DNA of 64,000 nucleotides, taken from NCBI GenBank assembly GCA_949592205.1, contig CATIUR010000012.1:172001-236000 (forward strand), written 5' to 3'. The notes beneath the pieces are model-generated. The model ran no database searches and was not told the origin of the DNA. It saw only the letters and a list, made by a program, of their open reading frames with translations. The stretch's first letter is position 1, and each line of letters opens with the position of its first letter. The stretch comes from Helichrysum umbraculigerum. Taxonomy: Eukaryota; Streptophyta; Magnoliopsida; Asterales; Asteraceae. The translations under genes and the position numbers were made by a program. Below, piece by piece: positions 10,679 through 23,704 of the stretch.

Positions 10679-13600
10679 TATGTTGAAGTCGTGTTTGATG
10701 CTGAGTTAGTGAAGAGTTGAGGATACTTTAGTCGCATTTGGTCTTCCCGTTCCCAGGTGAATTCTGGACCGCGCCGTGATTTCCACCTAACTTTGACGAT
10801 GGGAATACGACTTTGTTTAAGTTGTTTGACCTCACGGTCCATGATTTCAGCGGGTTCCTCAACAAAGTAAAGTTTCTCGTCAACTCGAATTTCTTCGAGT
10901 GGAATGATAAGTGTCTCATCAGACAGACACTTCTTCAGATTTGAAACATGAAAAGTGGGATGCACGCTGCTGAGTTCGGATGGCAGCTGCAATCGATATG
11001 CCACTGGACCAATCCTTTCGAGGATCTCGAATGGTCCAATGTATCTGGGATTTAACTTCCCTCGTTTGCCAAATCGGATTACGCCTTTCCAAGGCGATAC
11101 TTTGAGTAGTACTTGATCCCCAACTTGGAACTCGAGTGGTTTGCGTCTCACGTCAGCATAACTTTTCTGACGATCACGCGCGGCCTGAGCTTGTTTTGAA
11201 TTTCGACGATTCTCTCGGTCGTCTCGTAAATGATTTCTGGACCTGTGAGTTGGCCATCCCCAACTTCGGTCCAACAGATAGGTGACCGGCACTTACGACC
11301 GTACAGTGCCTCGAAGGGTGCAGCCTTAATGCTGGTATGATAATTGTTGTTGTACGAGAACTCGCATAATGGTAGGTGTTTTTCCCAGTTTACCCCGAAG
11401 TCTACTACACAGGCCCGTAGCATGTCTTCTAGCGTTTGAATTGTTCGTTCACTTTGGCCGCCGGTTTGAGGATGATATGCGGTACTCATATCAAGTCGAG
11501 TACCCAGGGATTTTTTAAGTGATTGCCAAAATTGTGAAGTGAAACGACTATCCCTATCGGAGATAATTGAGATTGGAACACCGTGTTTGGTCACGATTTC
11601 CTTCAAATAGATTCTGGTGAGGCGTTCCATTTTGTCGGATTCCTTGATTGCCAGGAAGTGAGCAGACTTTGTGAGACGATCCACGATCACCCAAATGGTA
11701 TCGCAACCGCTCGAGGACTTGGGTAGTTTGGTTATGAAGTCCATGGCAATTTGTTCCCATTTCCATTCAGGAAGGCTGGGTTGTTGAAGTAAACCAGAAG
11801 GTTTTTGATATTCGATTTTGACCTTGGAGCAAGTAAGGCACTTGCTGACATAGGTGGCGATTTCAGCTTTCATGTTCGGCCACCAGTAGAAGTCCTTGAT
11901 ACCGTGGTACATTTTATCGGATCCCGGATGGATAGAATATTTGGACTTGTGAGCTTCATCCATCACCAAGTCTCGTAGGTTCCCAAATTTAGGCAACCAG
12001 ATTCGGTTTGAGAAATACCTAATCCCGTTAGGTTTGACTTCGAATTGTTTATCCATGCCCCGCAAGGCTTCATCTTTGACGTTTTCGTGTTTCAAGGCTT
12101 CGAGTTGAGCAGTGAGAATTTGAATGTTTACATTGTTGTGAATGGTCATACTGAGGGCTCGGACCCGAAGTGGTATCACTCGCTCTTTTCGACTGAGGGC
12201 ATCGGCAACAACATTTGCTTTGCTTGGATGATATTTAAGTTCGCAGTCATAATCAGTAAGCAACTCGACCCATCGACGTTGTCTCATGTTGAGATCCTTT
12301 TGATCGAAGATATGCTGGAGACTTTTGTGGTCGGTAAAGATGGTGCACCTTGTGCCGTAGAGATAATGTCTCCAGATTTTGAGAGCAAAAACGACAGCTC
12401 CTAGCTCGAGGTCATGAGTGGTGTAATTCTTTTCTTGAATCTTGAGTTGTCGTGAAGCGTAAGCTATGACTTTGTCTCGTTGCATCAGGACGCAACCTAG
12501 ACCTTGATGAGAAGCATCGCAGTATACCACGAAGTCATCGGTGCCTTCGGGTAATGATAGGATAGGAGCACTGCAAAGCTTTTGTTTCAGGAGTTGAAAT
12601 GCTGACTCTTGTTTATCAGTCCAATCGAACTTTTTATCTTTCTGAGTCAGTGTCGTGAGTGGTAAGGCTATTTTTGAAAAGTTCTCGATGAATCGTCGAT
12701 AATAACCGGCCAGTCCTAAAAACTGCCTTACTTCTGTTGGAGTTGTGGGTGCTTGCCAGCACTTGATAGCCTCGATTTTTGACGGATCGACATGAATTCC
12801 CTGACTATCGATAACGTGACCAAGGAATTGAACAGTTTGAATCCAGAACTCACACTAGAGAATTTGGCATAAAGCTCCTCGTGCTTAAGCAGTTCTAGGA
12901 TGGCTCTGAGATGTTGCGCGTGTTCTTGTTCGTTTAGTGAGTATATGAGAATGTCATCGATGAAGACAATGACAAACTTGTCGAGATAAGGCTTGCACAC
13001 CCGATTCATAAGGTCCATGAATACAGCCGGTGCATTGGTTAGACCGAATGGCATTACTTGAAATTCGTAATGCCCATAACGGGTTCTGAAGGCGGTTTTT
13101 GGAATATCGGCGTCGCGAACACGCAATTGATGATAACCTGATCGAAGATCAATCTTTGAATAACAACTCGATCCTTGAAGTTGGTCGAACAAATCATCGA
13201 TTCGAGGTAGTGGGTATCGGTTCTTGACGGTCAACTTGTTCAACTCTCGATAGTCGATACACATTCGGAAAGTGCCGTCTTTCTTTTTGACAAATAGGAC
13301 CGGAGCTCCCCAAGGTGAAGAACTCGGCCTAATGAATCCTCTTTCCAGAAGTTCCTGTAATTGGGCAGACAACTCCTGAAGTTCGGATGGAGCTAAACGA
13401 TATGGTGCTCGTGCCACCGGCGCAGCACCCGGCACGAGATCGATTGAGAACTCAACCTGTCTTGGTGGTGGTAGACCAGGCAGTTCTTCAGGAAAGACTT
13501 CAGGAAAGTCTTGGACAATTGGCACATCCTCAAGTCGCTTCTCCTCCGACTTTTTCTCCATGATGTGTGCGAGGATTGCGGGATAACCATTTCTCATAAA

Positions 13601-14492
13601 TTTTTGGGTTTTCAAACAAGATATGATGTTGAGTCTCGTCCCACCGGTCTCCCCCTGTATGATCAAAGTTCTACCGGCGGCGAGAGGGATTCGAACGACC
13701 TTGTCGTAGCAAACGATTTCAGCGCGATGTTTGGACATCCAGTCCATACCGATAATGACATCAAAACTTCCTATTTTAACGGGCATCAGATCAATTGAGA
13801 AGATTTCGTCGGCTAGGTTTAAAGTGCAATTAGGTATCACACTATCGGTTTCTATGAGTTTACCATTTGCAAGTTCTACGGTATACTTAACATCTAAGGC
13901 AACGGGAGTGATGTCAAGTAGTGGGCAAAACTCATCAGATATAAAGCTTCTATCAGCACCAGTATCAAAAAGAACAGAAGCAGTTAAGTTGTTGAGGAGG
14001 AACATACCCGTGACCACATTCGGGTCCTGACGGGCATCCCCGGAGCTGAGAACGAAGGCTCTACTTCGGGTGTTGTTGTTGTTGCTGTTGTTCTGGTTCT
14101 TCAGTTTGGGACATGCATCCCTGAAATGTCCTTTTTCCCCACATTCGTAACAGGTTTTGGGTTGTTGGTTGTTGTTTTGTGATTTAGGGGCTCGGCAGTC
14201 TTTGGATGAATGCCCGTACTTCCTGCAGTTGTTGCAAGGAGATCTGCAAGGGCCATGGTGGTGGTAGTTACACTTAGAACAATATGGTCTGTCCCCAGTG
14301 TAGGTGCGTTTGGGTTCGGTGTTGGTGTTGTAAGCTTGGATGGCGTTGGACTTTTTGTTTTGGTGGCTGCTGTGTGGTTCGGTGGATTTACGTTTGTTGT
14401 TGTTGGATTTCTCGCGGCTGACCACCAGTGCCATGAGCTCGTGTGCTAGCCTGATAGCACTTTCAGTGGTGGCTGGTTGTGATGAGGCGACA
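10678..14492 (-). pseudogene. Element I gag end plus protease-RT-RNaseH-integrase, frameshifted
   Basis: Sense direction from 14492: end of gag with CCHC knuckle CYECGEKGHFRDACP, aspartic protease with LFDTGADRSF, RT with FIDDIL, RNase H with VYCDAS and TDHKSL, integrase with an HHCC finger and DDE domain, then a C-terminal segment (VSPWKGVIRFGKRGKL) and a chromo-like end (VKVRWKSRRGPEFTWERED). The frame breaks near 12857, in the RT just after the FIDDIL block, by loss of one base. It breaks again near 11195 between integrase and C-terminus. Each part is otherwise open: 12728-14500, then the frame through 11148-12530, then 10678-11292. No single full polyprotein can be made. Confidence 0.9.
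14488..14492. other. Target site duplication of element II, left (CGACA)
   Basis: CGACA precedes the left LTR of element II and is repeated at 22908-22912 after its right LTR. The site lies inside gag of element I. Confidence 0.9.
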
Positions 14493-16337
14493 TGTAACAT
14501 CCTCTCTTCTGGTCCGATAATTTCTAATTTTAAAATGATATATTTAATCGTATTAGAAATTATTTGATATTATTTGTTTATTTGCGAAACTTAATTAAAT
14601 AAGCTTCAGGACTTATTGTGCTTAGTAAATTATTGTTTGTTTTAATTTACTATAGTTAACGGTGCGATAAAATAAGTTTCTCGCAAATGTTTTTTTTAGG
14701 TTCCAGGCAATAGGTTGAAAGGAGACTAGTTTTAAGTGGATGCGGGTCGGTGTAAAATCTTAACCGACTTAAATAGTTTCCTTTTTAGGAAAGTTTTATC
14801 ACTTTCCCTTTTTAGAAACTTTGAAACCTAAAAGCCTAAAACCTAAACTAAGAACTCAATCAAGAACTTGAAACTGAAATTGAGCTGTGATTTTGAAGTT
14901 GAAATCATCATCATCATCTTTAGCTTCTCAAGATCAACTAGTAAGTTACTTTTGCAATTTTAGTTTGATTGAATAAATAGAAATCATATGAGTAAATGAT
15001 GATTAGATGATATATGATGGTATATGATGCTAGAAATAGTTGCTGTTATTGATTGTGATTGCTAAGCACTATAGAAACTGATTTTGGTAGATTTGATAGC
15101 AAAAAATCGAGTATGGTTCTGAGCTGATGGAACTTGCTGGTGCAGGGTGGGTACCCGACGGGTAGAGCTCGTACCCGGCGGGTAATGTGCCTAAACCGAG
15201 AAAGCGGCGGGTAGAACCCGTATCCGGCGGCTTGTACAGCCTTTAAAACACAAATGAGTTCTGTTACCCCAACTTTTAATTTACCCGGTTGATACATAGA
15301 GGACCCGGCTGGTATGATAGGATACCCGGCGGGTAATGAGTCTACCCGACGGGTAGTTACCTGTTTTGTAGCCTTTTGATTTTAAACAATTTCAAACTTA
15401 AAATGTTGACAAGTGATTAATTGATATGCTGTAATATGAATGTTGTACATGATTAGAGACCAAATAGTTATACAAATACTATCTAATTCTTTGAATTAAG
15501 TTTGATATAAGTTTAGTACTGATGATCCTGATTACTAACTTATATCTGATTTTGATTCTCAGATCCTCAAAGGACTCAGCGAGATAAGATTGCTGAGTAA
15601 GTGAAACGAGATAATCAGGTGAGTGGATTTGAAACTCACAGTTTGATTTGGTTGTGTCAGTTTGATTTCAATCAGTAATTATAGGATTACTATTGATAGT
15701 ATGTTAACTTTGAAATGATATGCCATTTGATTGGTTGTTTGATGAACATTGAATTGAAATGTAAAATCCAGAGGTCAACTAGATTGTCGGTTGGACTTGA
15801 TTGCTAATGTTGGTCAACACAGGGTTGCGTACATGTGTTGATGGAGATTAGCATTTAGTTAGCGGTTAATCACTGTTTTGGCCTACAGTTGATGTAAGTG
15901 TTCTGATGGGGCCACCCGGAACAGGGTCCTTAGGAACCACCGTTCCTCTTGACGATATTTGTTGCATTATTGATTGTGAACAGATTGCTAGCTAAATTGA
16001 ATTGTAGTTGATAATTCATTCACTTAGCTTTGTGCTAATCCATCAAATTACTTCCTGCATGTGATGTATATTATGTGGGTAGTCAGGAAGGACGTTTTGG
16101 TGCTGGGAATGTTTGAAACTTGCAACTCTGATCCAGTTTGTAATAAATAATGTTTTATAGCATATAATGCCCCGGGTTTGTAAACATGTTAACTATGTTT
16201 GTTTAATAGTTAAACATATGGTATAAAGGTTTGCAAAAAAAAAAATTTCTAGCAGGATTCTAATATAATATGTATTTCAAGTATTCGCTTCCGCCAAACT
16301 TAATATTATATTGTGATGTTAAATGAGGGGCGTTATA
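14493..16337 (+). repeat. Element II 5' LTR (1845 bp)
   Basis: Same length as the right copy. The TTAAATAG at about 14768 could serve as a TATA element with an A-rich leader downstream. The end GTTATA departs from the usual CA end in both copies. Confidence 0.95.
15150..15357 (+). repeat. TACCCGGCGGGTA palindrome array in element II 5' LTR
   Basis: About six spaced copies of quasi-palindromes such as TACCCGACGGGTA and TACCCGGCGGGTA, with weaker variants (AACCCGTATCCGGCGG, ACCCGGCTGGTA). The array is much more GC-rich than the surrounding LTR. The right LTR has the same array at 21720-21927, with several of the pair's differences falling inside it. Confidence 0.85.
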
Positions 16338-16340
16338 AGT

Positions 16341-16352
16341 TGGTATCAGAGC
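16341..16352 (+). other. Primer binding site of element II
   Basis: TGGTATCAGAGC, complementary to initiator tRNA-Met, three bases after the 5' LTR end. Confidence 0.9.
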
Positions 16353-16513
16353 AATAGTTTGGGCGAATTGAACATGATAGAGTGTTCAATCCTAAACTTT
16401 GATTGTGTTGTGTCAAACATTCTTGGGAATGGGATTATGTACTGAATGTGAAATTGTTAGTAGGATAGGTGCTAACGATTAACGATTTGTGAGCTGTTGT
16501 TGTGTTTACAGAC

Positions 16514-19500
16514 ATGGCGGATAATGAGCAACCACCTGTTAACCCTAATAATGTCTCAAGGCCGGAAGTTACTGTTGAGACTCATGATAATCGGGCTGAG
16601 CATACTGGTACTTCTTTCCATGCTAGAGAGGAGTTAAAAAGAGATGAGTATCTCCTTCAATTGGAAGAGGAAAACCAAGCACTCAGAATGTATAAACAAC
16701 AAAAAGAGGCTGAATCTTCTCATCCTGTGTTTAGTACGATTTCACCGCCAAAACAAAAGGTGTGTTCATTTAAAACCTTTATAAGCAGTAATCCATCTGT
16801 GTACTCTGGTAGTAAAATCCTTCGGTAACTTTAGATTGGTTGAGGGACATTGAAAAGAAATTTGAAGTATGTCAATGTGAAGAAGAATTAAAGGTTCCTT
16901 ATGCAACTCAACTTTTAAAAGGAGCAGCTATGAATTGGTGGGATTCGATTACTTCTGTGTTATCTCCTTTTCAGAAAGCATCTATCCGATGGCCTGATTT
17001 TCATAATGAAGTTTGTAAGCAGTATTGTTCAAACTTTGATATAGCTCGGATTCGAAAGGAGTTTATGGATTTGCAATTAACTGATAAAATGTCAATGGAT
17101 GATTTGATTAATCAGTTTTCAGAAAAACTTAGGTTTGTTCAGCAGTGGGTTCCTGATGAGAGGACCCGAATCGAACAGTTTGTGGGTACTTTACCTAATC
17201 ATTATCGAACTTCAGTGAGGTTAGCTGGATCTCTTTCCCAAGCTTTTATGTTAGCTCGGTCAGTTGACAGTGATTTGAGACCTCAAGAGGCACCAAGTAA
17301 AGAAATGGTTTCTCAGAAATCTAGGAGTGAATCTTCTAGTAAAGGTAAGCAGCGGTGGCAAGGAAATCAACAGGGTGAGAAACAAGAAAGTCGTGGTGGT
17401 ACTTCTGATCGTCCCAATTGGTGTATTAAATGTAGAGCTAGACATTTTGGGCCGTGTACTGTGCAAACCACTAGATGTGTGAAATGTGGTGTGATTGGTC
17501 ATGAAGCCAAATACCGTGTTTTTCCTACTTATGTGTGTTGGAATTGCCATAAGGAAGGCCATCGAGCAAATCAGTGTTCTGAGGCTAAGAGACAGGGTTC
17601 GGAGTCGGTTGTTAGTTCATCATCTTCCGGTCAGAAGCGGAAGAATCCGCCATCTGCAGTTAGTAGGGCTTTTCAGATGACAGTGGATGAAGCTGTCCAT
17701 ACGGATGACGTGATCACGGGTACTTTTCTTGTAAATTCTGTACCAGCTCGTGTTTTGTTTGATTCTGGTGCGAATTGTTCGTTTGTATCTATGTACTTCT
17801 GTGATAAGTTGAAAATGATGCCTACTGTGATAACAAACCCAGTTGAAGTAGAAATAGCTAGTGGCAAGTCAGTTCCTGTTACCACTTCGGTAATTGGAGC
17901 TAGTATTATGATAGATGGCCAGACTTTCCCAATTTCTTTTCTGTTAATGCCAATTGCTAGTTTTGATGTGATTATTGGTATGGATTGGTTAAGTCAGTAT
18001 AAAGCAAGCATAGATTGCCACAATAAGCTGATTAGAATTCCAATCTCTGAAGAGTCATATGTCGTGGCTCGAGGAGAACGGGATAATGTTTGTATACCTT
18101 TGATTAGTATGATGAAAGCTAGGAAATCTTTGTCCAAAGGCTGTGAATCGTATCTAGCTTATGTGATTGAAGCTAAGTTAGAAAAGAAGTCTTTTTCTGA
18201 TGTACCGGTTGTTTCTGAGTATCCGGAAGTGTTCCTTAATGAATTACCTGGTTTACCACCGGTTAGGGAAGTGGAATATCAGATTAATCTTGTTCCTGGC
18301 TCTTCACCTATAGCCAAAGCCCCTTATAGATTAGCTCCGTCTGAGATACGTGAAATGATGAATCAGATACAGGAGTTGTTAGATAAAGGGTTTATTCGAC
18401 CTAGTTCTTCTCCCTGGGGTGCACCAGTTCTGTTTGTGAAAAAGAAAGATGTGTCTTTTAGAATGTGCATTGATTATAGGGAATTGAATAAACGGACAGT
18501 AAAGAATAAATATCCTCTGCCCCGGATAGATGATTTATTTGACCAGTTGCAGGGATCTTCGTTTTATTCAAAGATTGATTTGAGGTCAGGTTATCATCAA
18601 GTTCGTGTTCGCGATTGTGATATTCCTAAAACTGCATTTCGAACCAGGTATGGTCATTTTGAATTCTTGGTTATGCCTTTTGGTTTGACGAATGCTCCAG
18701 CAGTTTTTATGGATTTGATGAACCGTGTTTGTCGACCTTTTCTTGATAAATTTGTGATTGTGTTTATCGATGATATTTTGGTATATTCTAAAACCGAATC
18801 AGAACATGGAATGCATTTGAGGTTAGTACTGGAAACCTTAAAGAAAGAACATTTGTATGCAAAGTTTTCGAAATGTGAATTTTGGATTTGGGAAGTACAG
18901 TTTTTGGGTCATATTATTTGTAACGATGGTGTTAAAGTTGATCCTTCGAAAATTGAAGCTGTAATGAATTGGAAAGCTCCAAAGTCTGCTTCAGAAATAA
19001 AAAGTTTTCTTGGTTTGGCGGGTTATTACCGGAAGTTTATTAAAGATTTTTCTAAAATTGCCAGTTCATTGACTAAACTAACCCGTAAGGATGAAAAGTT
19101 TGTATGGACTGAACAACAGGAAACCGCTTTTCAAACACTGAAACAGTTGTTATATCAGGCTCCTGTGTTAGCATTGCCAGATGGGTCTGATGATTTTGTT
19201 GTTTACTGTGATGCATCGATTGCTGGTTTGGGTTGTGTTTTAATGCAGCGAGATCGTGTGATTGCTTATGCTTCTTGTCAGCTCAAACCTCATGAAAGAA
19301 ATTATCCTACCCATGATTTAGAACTTGCAACGGTTGTGTTTGCTTTGAAAATCTGGAGGCATTACTTGTATGGTACCAAATGTGTTATTTGTACAGATCA
19401 CAAGAGTCTTCAGTATATATTTTCACAGCAAGAGTTGAATATGCGGCAGAGACGATGGTTAGAATTAATCAAGGATTATGACTGTGAAATTAAATACCAT

Positions 19501-21049
19501 CCAGGGAAAGCCAATGTGGTTGCTGATGCTTTAAGCCGCAAGGTAACTTCTAACCGAGTTTATTTTATGCATTTAGAAGTTTCCTCTGATTTGGTGGCTC
19601 AGATAAAACCTGCACAGTTAGAGGCTTTGTTAGATCATAATTTGAAATCTGAGATTATGTTGAATCGAAAGGAATTGTTATTAGATGATTCGAGGGGATT
19701 AAAAACCTTTCAGTCTCGTGTTTGGATTCCTTTGTTTGGTGGTCTTCGAGATGTTATTCTGAATGAAGCCCATAAGTCCAGATTGTCTGTACATCCTGGA
19801 AGTACAAAAATGTATAATGACTTGAAACCTTTGTATTGGTGGCCTACAATGAAAATGGATGTAGCAAGGTTTGTTAGTTCTTGTCATATTTGTTCTCAAG
19901 TTAAAGCTGAACACCAGAAGCCGTATGGATCGTTGAAACAGCTTGAGATTCCTGAATGGAAGTGGGAACATTTGACTATGGATTTTGTTACCAAGTTGCC
20001 TCGAACTGCCCGAGGAAATGACATGGTTTGGGTCATTGTTGATCGATTGACCAAGAGCGCTCATTTTCTAGCTACTAGTGAAACTACATCTCTGAGTAAG
20101 CTTGCACAGTTGTATATGAATGAGATTATTACTCGGCATGGTATTCCATTATCGATTGTATCTGATAGAGATCCGAGGTTTGTATCTCGATTTTGGCAAA
20201 GTTTGCAGCATGAGTTGGGCACCAGAGTGAATCTTAGTACAGCTTATCATCCTCAAACAGATGGTCAGTCAGAACGTACGATTCAGACATTGGAGGATAT
20301 GTTGAGAGCTTGTATTCTGGAGTATGGTGGTTTTTGGGATTCTCATTTGCCATTGGTTGAGTTTGCTTATAATAACTCTTATCATTCTAGTATGGCATGC
20401 CTCCATATGAAATGCTTTATGGTCGCCGTTGTAGAACTCCAACTTGTTGGTTAGAGGCAGGTGAGAAACAGTTTGCAGGTCCAGATATTGTTCAAATGAC
20501 AGCTGATAAAGTTGCAGTGGCTCGTGAAAAATTGAAAGCTGCACGTGATAGACAGAAACAATATGCTGATCCTAAACGTCGATCAGTTACTTTTGTTGAA
20601 GGTGAACTTGTTTACTTGAAAGTTTCGCCTTGGAAAGGGGTAATTCGGTTTGGGAAACGTGGCAAATTGGCTCCTCGATATATTGGACCATTTAGAATTC
20701 GTCAGATTGTTAATGATCAGTCTGTTACATTGGATCTTCCTCCAGAGCTTACTGGTATTCATGACACGTTTAACATTTGTTATTTGAGGAAATGTAACGT
20801 TGAGGACCAGTCTCAGATTCTTCCTTTGAAAGATTTGAAAGTTGATCATAGTCAGAAGTTAGTAGAAGAACCAGTTGAACTTCTTGACTGAAAAGTGACC
20901 AAACTTAGGAAGAAACATATTCCCATGGTGTTAGTGAAATGGAAACATAGTTTAGGTGCAAACCTAACGTGGGAAACTGAGGAAAGTATGAGATCCAGAT
21001 ATCCTGGATTATCTGATCGTGATGAGATTTCGGGGACGAAATCTTCTTA
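16514..21049 (+). pseudogene. Element II gag-pol polyprotein with three lesions
   Basis: The ATG at 16514 (MADNEQPPV) opens gag. The frame breaks at an A-run (16814-16817) after about 100 codons and resumes as a long frame through 20454. Domains in order: gag core with LLKGAAMNWWDS, two zinc-knuckle-like motifs (CVKCGVIGHEAKYR, with the last Cys missing, and CWNCHKEGHRANQC), protease LFDSGANCSF, RT with FIDDIL, RNase H with VYCDAS and TDHKSL, integrase HHCC and DDE. A second break near 20395 lies within the end of integrase; the frame resumes to a TGA at 20889-20891, and C-terminal chromo-like coding continues to about 21049. Two indels plus one nonsense codon make this copy unable to produce a full polyprotein. 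Confidence 0.9.
21026..21043 (+). other. Pre-PPT hairpin of element II
   Basis: GATTTCG/CGAAATC arms around GGGA. Compared with elements I and III (AATTTCG/CGAAATT) the outer base pair is changed on both arms, so pairing is kept. Confidence 0.75.
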
Positions 21050-21050
21050 A

Positions 21051-21062
21051 TGGGGGGAGAGT
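21051..21062 (+). other. Polypurine tract of element II
   Basis: TGGGGGGAGAGT immediately before the 3' LTR. Confidence 0.85.
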
Positions 21063-22907
21063 TGTAACATCCTCTCTTCTGGTCCGGTAATTTCTGATTT
21101 TAAATTGATATATTTAATCGTATTAGAAATTATTTGATATTATTTGTTTAATTGCGAAACTTAATTAAATAAGCTTCAGGACTTATTGTGCTTAGTAAAT
21201 TATTGTTTGTTTTAATTTACTATAGTTAACGGTGCAATAACATAAGTTTCTCGCAAATGTTTTTTTTAGGTTCCAGGCAATAGGTTGAAAGGAGACTAGT
21301 TTTAAGTGGATGCGGGTCGGTGTAAAATCTTAACCGACTTAAATAGTTTCCTTTTTAGGAAAGTTTTATCACTTTCCCTTTTTAGAAACTTTGAAACCTA
21401 AAAGCCTAAAACCTAAACTAAGAACTCAATCAAGAACTTGAAACTGAAATTGAGCTGTGATTTTGAAGTTGAAATCATCATCATCATCTTTAGCTTCTCA
21501 AGATCAACTAGTAAGTTACTTTTGCAATTTTAGTTTGATTGAATAAATAGAAATCATATGAGTAAATGATGATTAGATGATATATGATGGTATATGATGC
21601 TAGAAATAGTTGCTGTTATTGATTGTGATTGCTAAGCACTATAGAAACTGATTTTGGTAGATTTGATAGCAAAAAATCGAGTATGGTTCTGAGCTGATGG
21701 AACTTGCTGGTGCAGGGTGGGTACCCGACGGGTAGAGCCCGTACCCGGCGGGTAATGTGCCTAAACCGAGAACCCGGCGGGTAGAACCCGTATCCGGCGG
21801 CTTGTACACCCTTTAAAACACAAATGAGTTCTGTTACCCCAACTTTTAATTTACCCGGTTGATACATAGAGGACCAGGCTGGTATGATAGGATACCCGGC
21901 AGGTAATGAGTCTACCCGGCGGGTAGTTACCTGTTTTGTGGCCTTTTGATTTTAAACAATTTCAAACTTAAAATGTTGACAAGTGATTAATTGATATGCT
22001 ATAATATGAATGTTGTACATGATTAGAGACCAAATAGTTATACAAATACTATCTAATTCCTTGAATTAAGTTTGATATAAGTTTAGTACTGATGATCCTG
22101 ATTACTAACTTATATCTGATTTTGATTCTCAGATCCTCAAAGGACTCAGCGAGATAAGATTGCTGAGTAAGTGAAACGAGATAATCAGGTGAGTGGATTT
22201 GAAACTCACAGTTTGATTTGGTTGTTTCAGTTTGATTTCAATCAGTAATTATAGGATTACTATTGATAGTATGTTAACTTTGAAATGATATGCCATTTGA
22301 TTGGTTGTTTGATGAACATTGAATTGAAATGTAAAATCCAGAGGTCAACTAGATTGTCGGTTGGACTTGATTGCTAATGTTGGTCAACACAGGGTTGCGT
22401 ACATGTGTTGATGGAGATTAGCATTTAGTTAACGGTTAATCACTGTTTTGGCCTACAGTTGATGTAAGTGTTCTGATGGGGCCACCCAGAACAGGGTCCT
22501 TAGGAACCACCGTTCCTCTTGACGATATTTGTTGCATTATTGATTGTGAACAGATTGCTAGCTAAATTGAATTGTAGTTGATAATTCATTCACTTAGCTT
22601 TGTGCTAATCCATCAAATTACTTCCTGAAGGTGATGTATATTATGTGGGTAGTCAGGAAGGACGTTTTGGTGCTGGGAATGTTTGAAACTTGCAACTCTG
22701 ATCCAGTTTGTAATAAATAATGTTTTATAGCATATAATGCCCCGGGTTTGTAAACATGTTAACTATGTTTGTTTAATAGTTAAACATATGGTATAAAGGT
22801 TTGCAAAAAAAAAAATTTCTAGCAGGATTCTAATAGAATATGTATTTCAAGTATTCGCTTCCGCCAAACTTAATATTATATTGTGATGTTAAATGAGGGG
22901 CGTTATA
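21063..22907 (+). repeat. Element II 3' LTR (1845 bp)
   Basis: Pairs with 14493-16337, followed by the CGACA duplication at 22908-22912 and the rest of element I. Contains the second palindrome array at 21720-21927. Confidence 0.95.
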
Positions 22908-23502
22908 CGACACTTCCTTGAATGCTCTCGGGAAGTTCGCAGATGTATTTCTTAACTCTCTTTTTCTCTGGTTCCACCAGACTAGGGCACAGGGACGCGT
23001 ATTGCTGGAACTTGATGGTGTATCCCTCAATATCGGTCCCCTGCACAGCTAGCTGCCAGAACTCCTCTTCTAATCGGTGTATCTCTTCCTCGGGACAATA
23101 CTTCTCCCTCAGTTTGTTCTTCAACTCGGCCCAAGGTAGTTGATTAGCTATCTCAAGGCACACAGAGTTGGCATGGGCGTTCCACCATGTGAGGGCGCCT
23201 TCCTGAAAAGTGTAGGCGGCAAACTTTACCTTGTTTTCCTCGGTGCAGTTGCATAGGCTGAAAACAGATTCTATACGTTCTATCCATCGGCTCAAACCAA
23301 TAGCACCTTCCGTGCCCTTGAAGTATAGTGGTTTGCAGCTCAGAAAGTCCATATAGGAGCAGGGTCTGGGTGGTGGAGCATTGTTAGCTGTGTTCTCGCT
23401 ACTGGGTTGTGGTGTTCGGGCAGCCAAGGCTTGGGTCACACTGCGGGCAATCAGTCCCGCGATCTCAGCTTCACTAAGGGTGATTTGTCGGCGAGGAGGC
23501 AT
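22908..23502 (-). pseudogene. Element I gag, N-terminal part, cut by element II
   Basis: The ATG at 23502-23500 (MPPRRQITLSEAE) starts a gag of the retrotransposon-gag family, with GTEGAIGLSRWIERIESVF and GALTWWNAHAN. The frame is open down to the CGACA insertion site, and coding resumes on the far side of element II at 14492. Function: capsid/nucleocapsid precursor that packages element RNA. It is disrupted only by the nested element in this part. Confidence 0.9.
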
Positions 23503-23704
23503 GATGCTGAGTAAGAAGAAGCAAGGAAGGAAGTAAGATACTAGTCCGAAATTCATGATGGTGTAGCCTAGCGGCTAAGACATATGGTGTATAGGGAGTG
23601 GGGTATGGGCTAGCTCGAGACAACCCGGTGTTTCTCCTAGCTACCCTTGGATTTCGCGAGCCATGCGGGTGAGAGCGTGATGAACTAGGTGGTGTGGTTG
23701 TCAT
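23474..23704 (-). pseudogene. Decayed leader ORF of element I
   Basis: A 76-codon frame between primer site and gag. Parts match the intact 229-residue leader ORF of element III: a Ser/Arg-rich start, then RASPYPTP, then VLAARLHHHE against VLAARVHRHE. The segment between the last two is missing and the frame is lost soon after the match, so most of the coiled-coil part cannot be made. Its presence at the same place in a sibling family suggests the ORF was ancestral. Confidence 0.6.

Larger units (their letters stand above)
14493..22907 (+). mobile_element. Element II: nested Ty3/Gypsy chromovirus inserted in gag of element I
   Basis: Two 1845-base LTRs (14493-16337 and 21063-22907), CGACA target duplications, tRNA-Met primer site and polypurine tract define a complete 8415-base element on the plus strand. 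I counted about 22 differences between its LTRs by eye (about 1.2%). RT wording and a chromo-like C-terminus suggest the Del/Tekay group, but a different family from element I: the LTRs start TGTAACATCC and end GGGCGTTATA. It splits element I's gag, so it inserted later. Confidence 0.95.

Noticed and set aside
13511..14449. Plus-strand open frames opposite element I pol (13511-13798, 13731-14030, 14210-14449)
   Set aside because: Antisense shadows of the protease and knuckle region; no domain of their own.
16341..16352. tRNA gene fragments at the TGGTATCAGAGC sites
   Set aside because: Only about 12 bases match the tRNA 3' end and they sit next to LTR ends, so they are primer sites.
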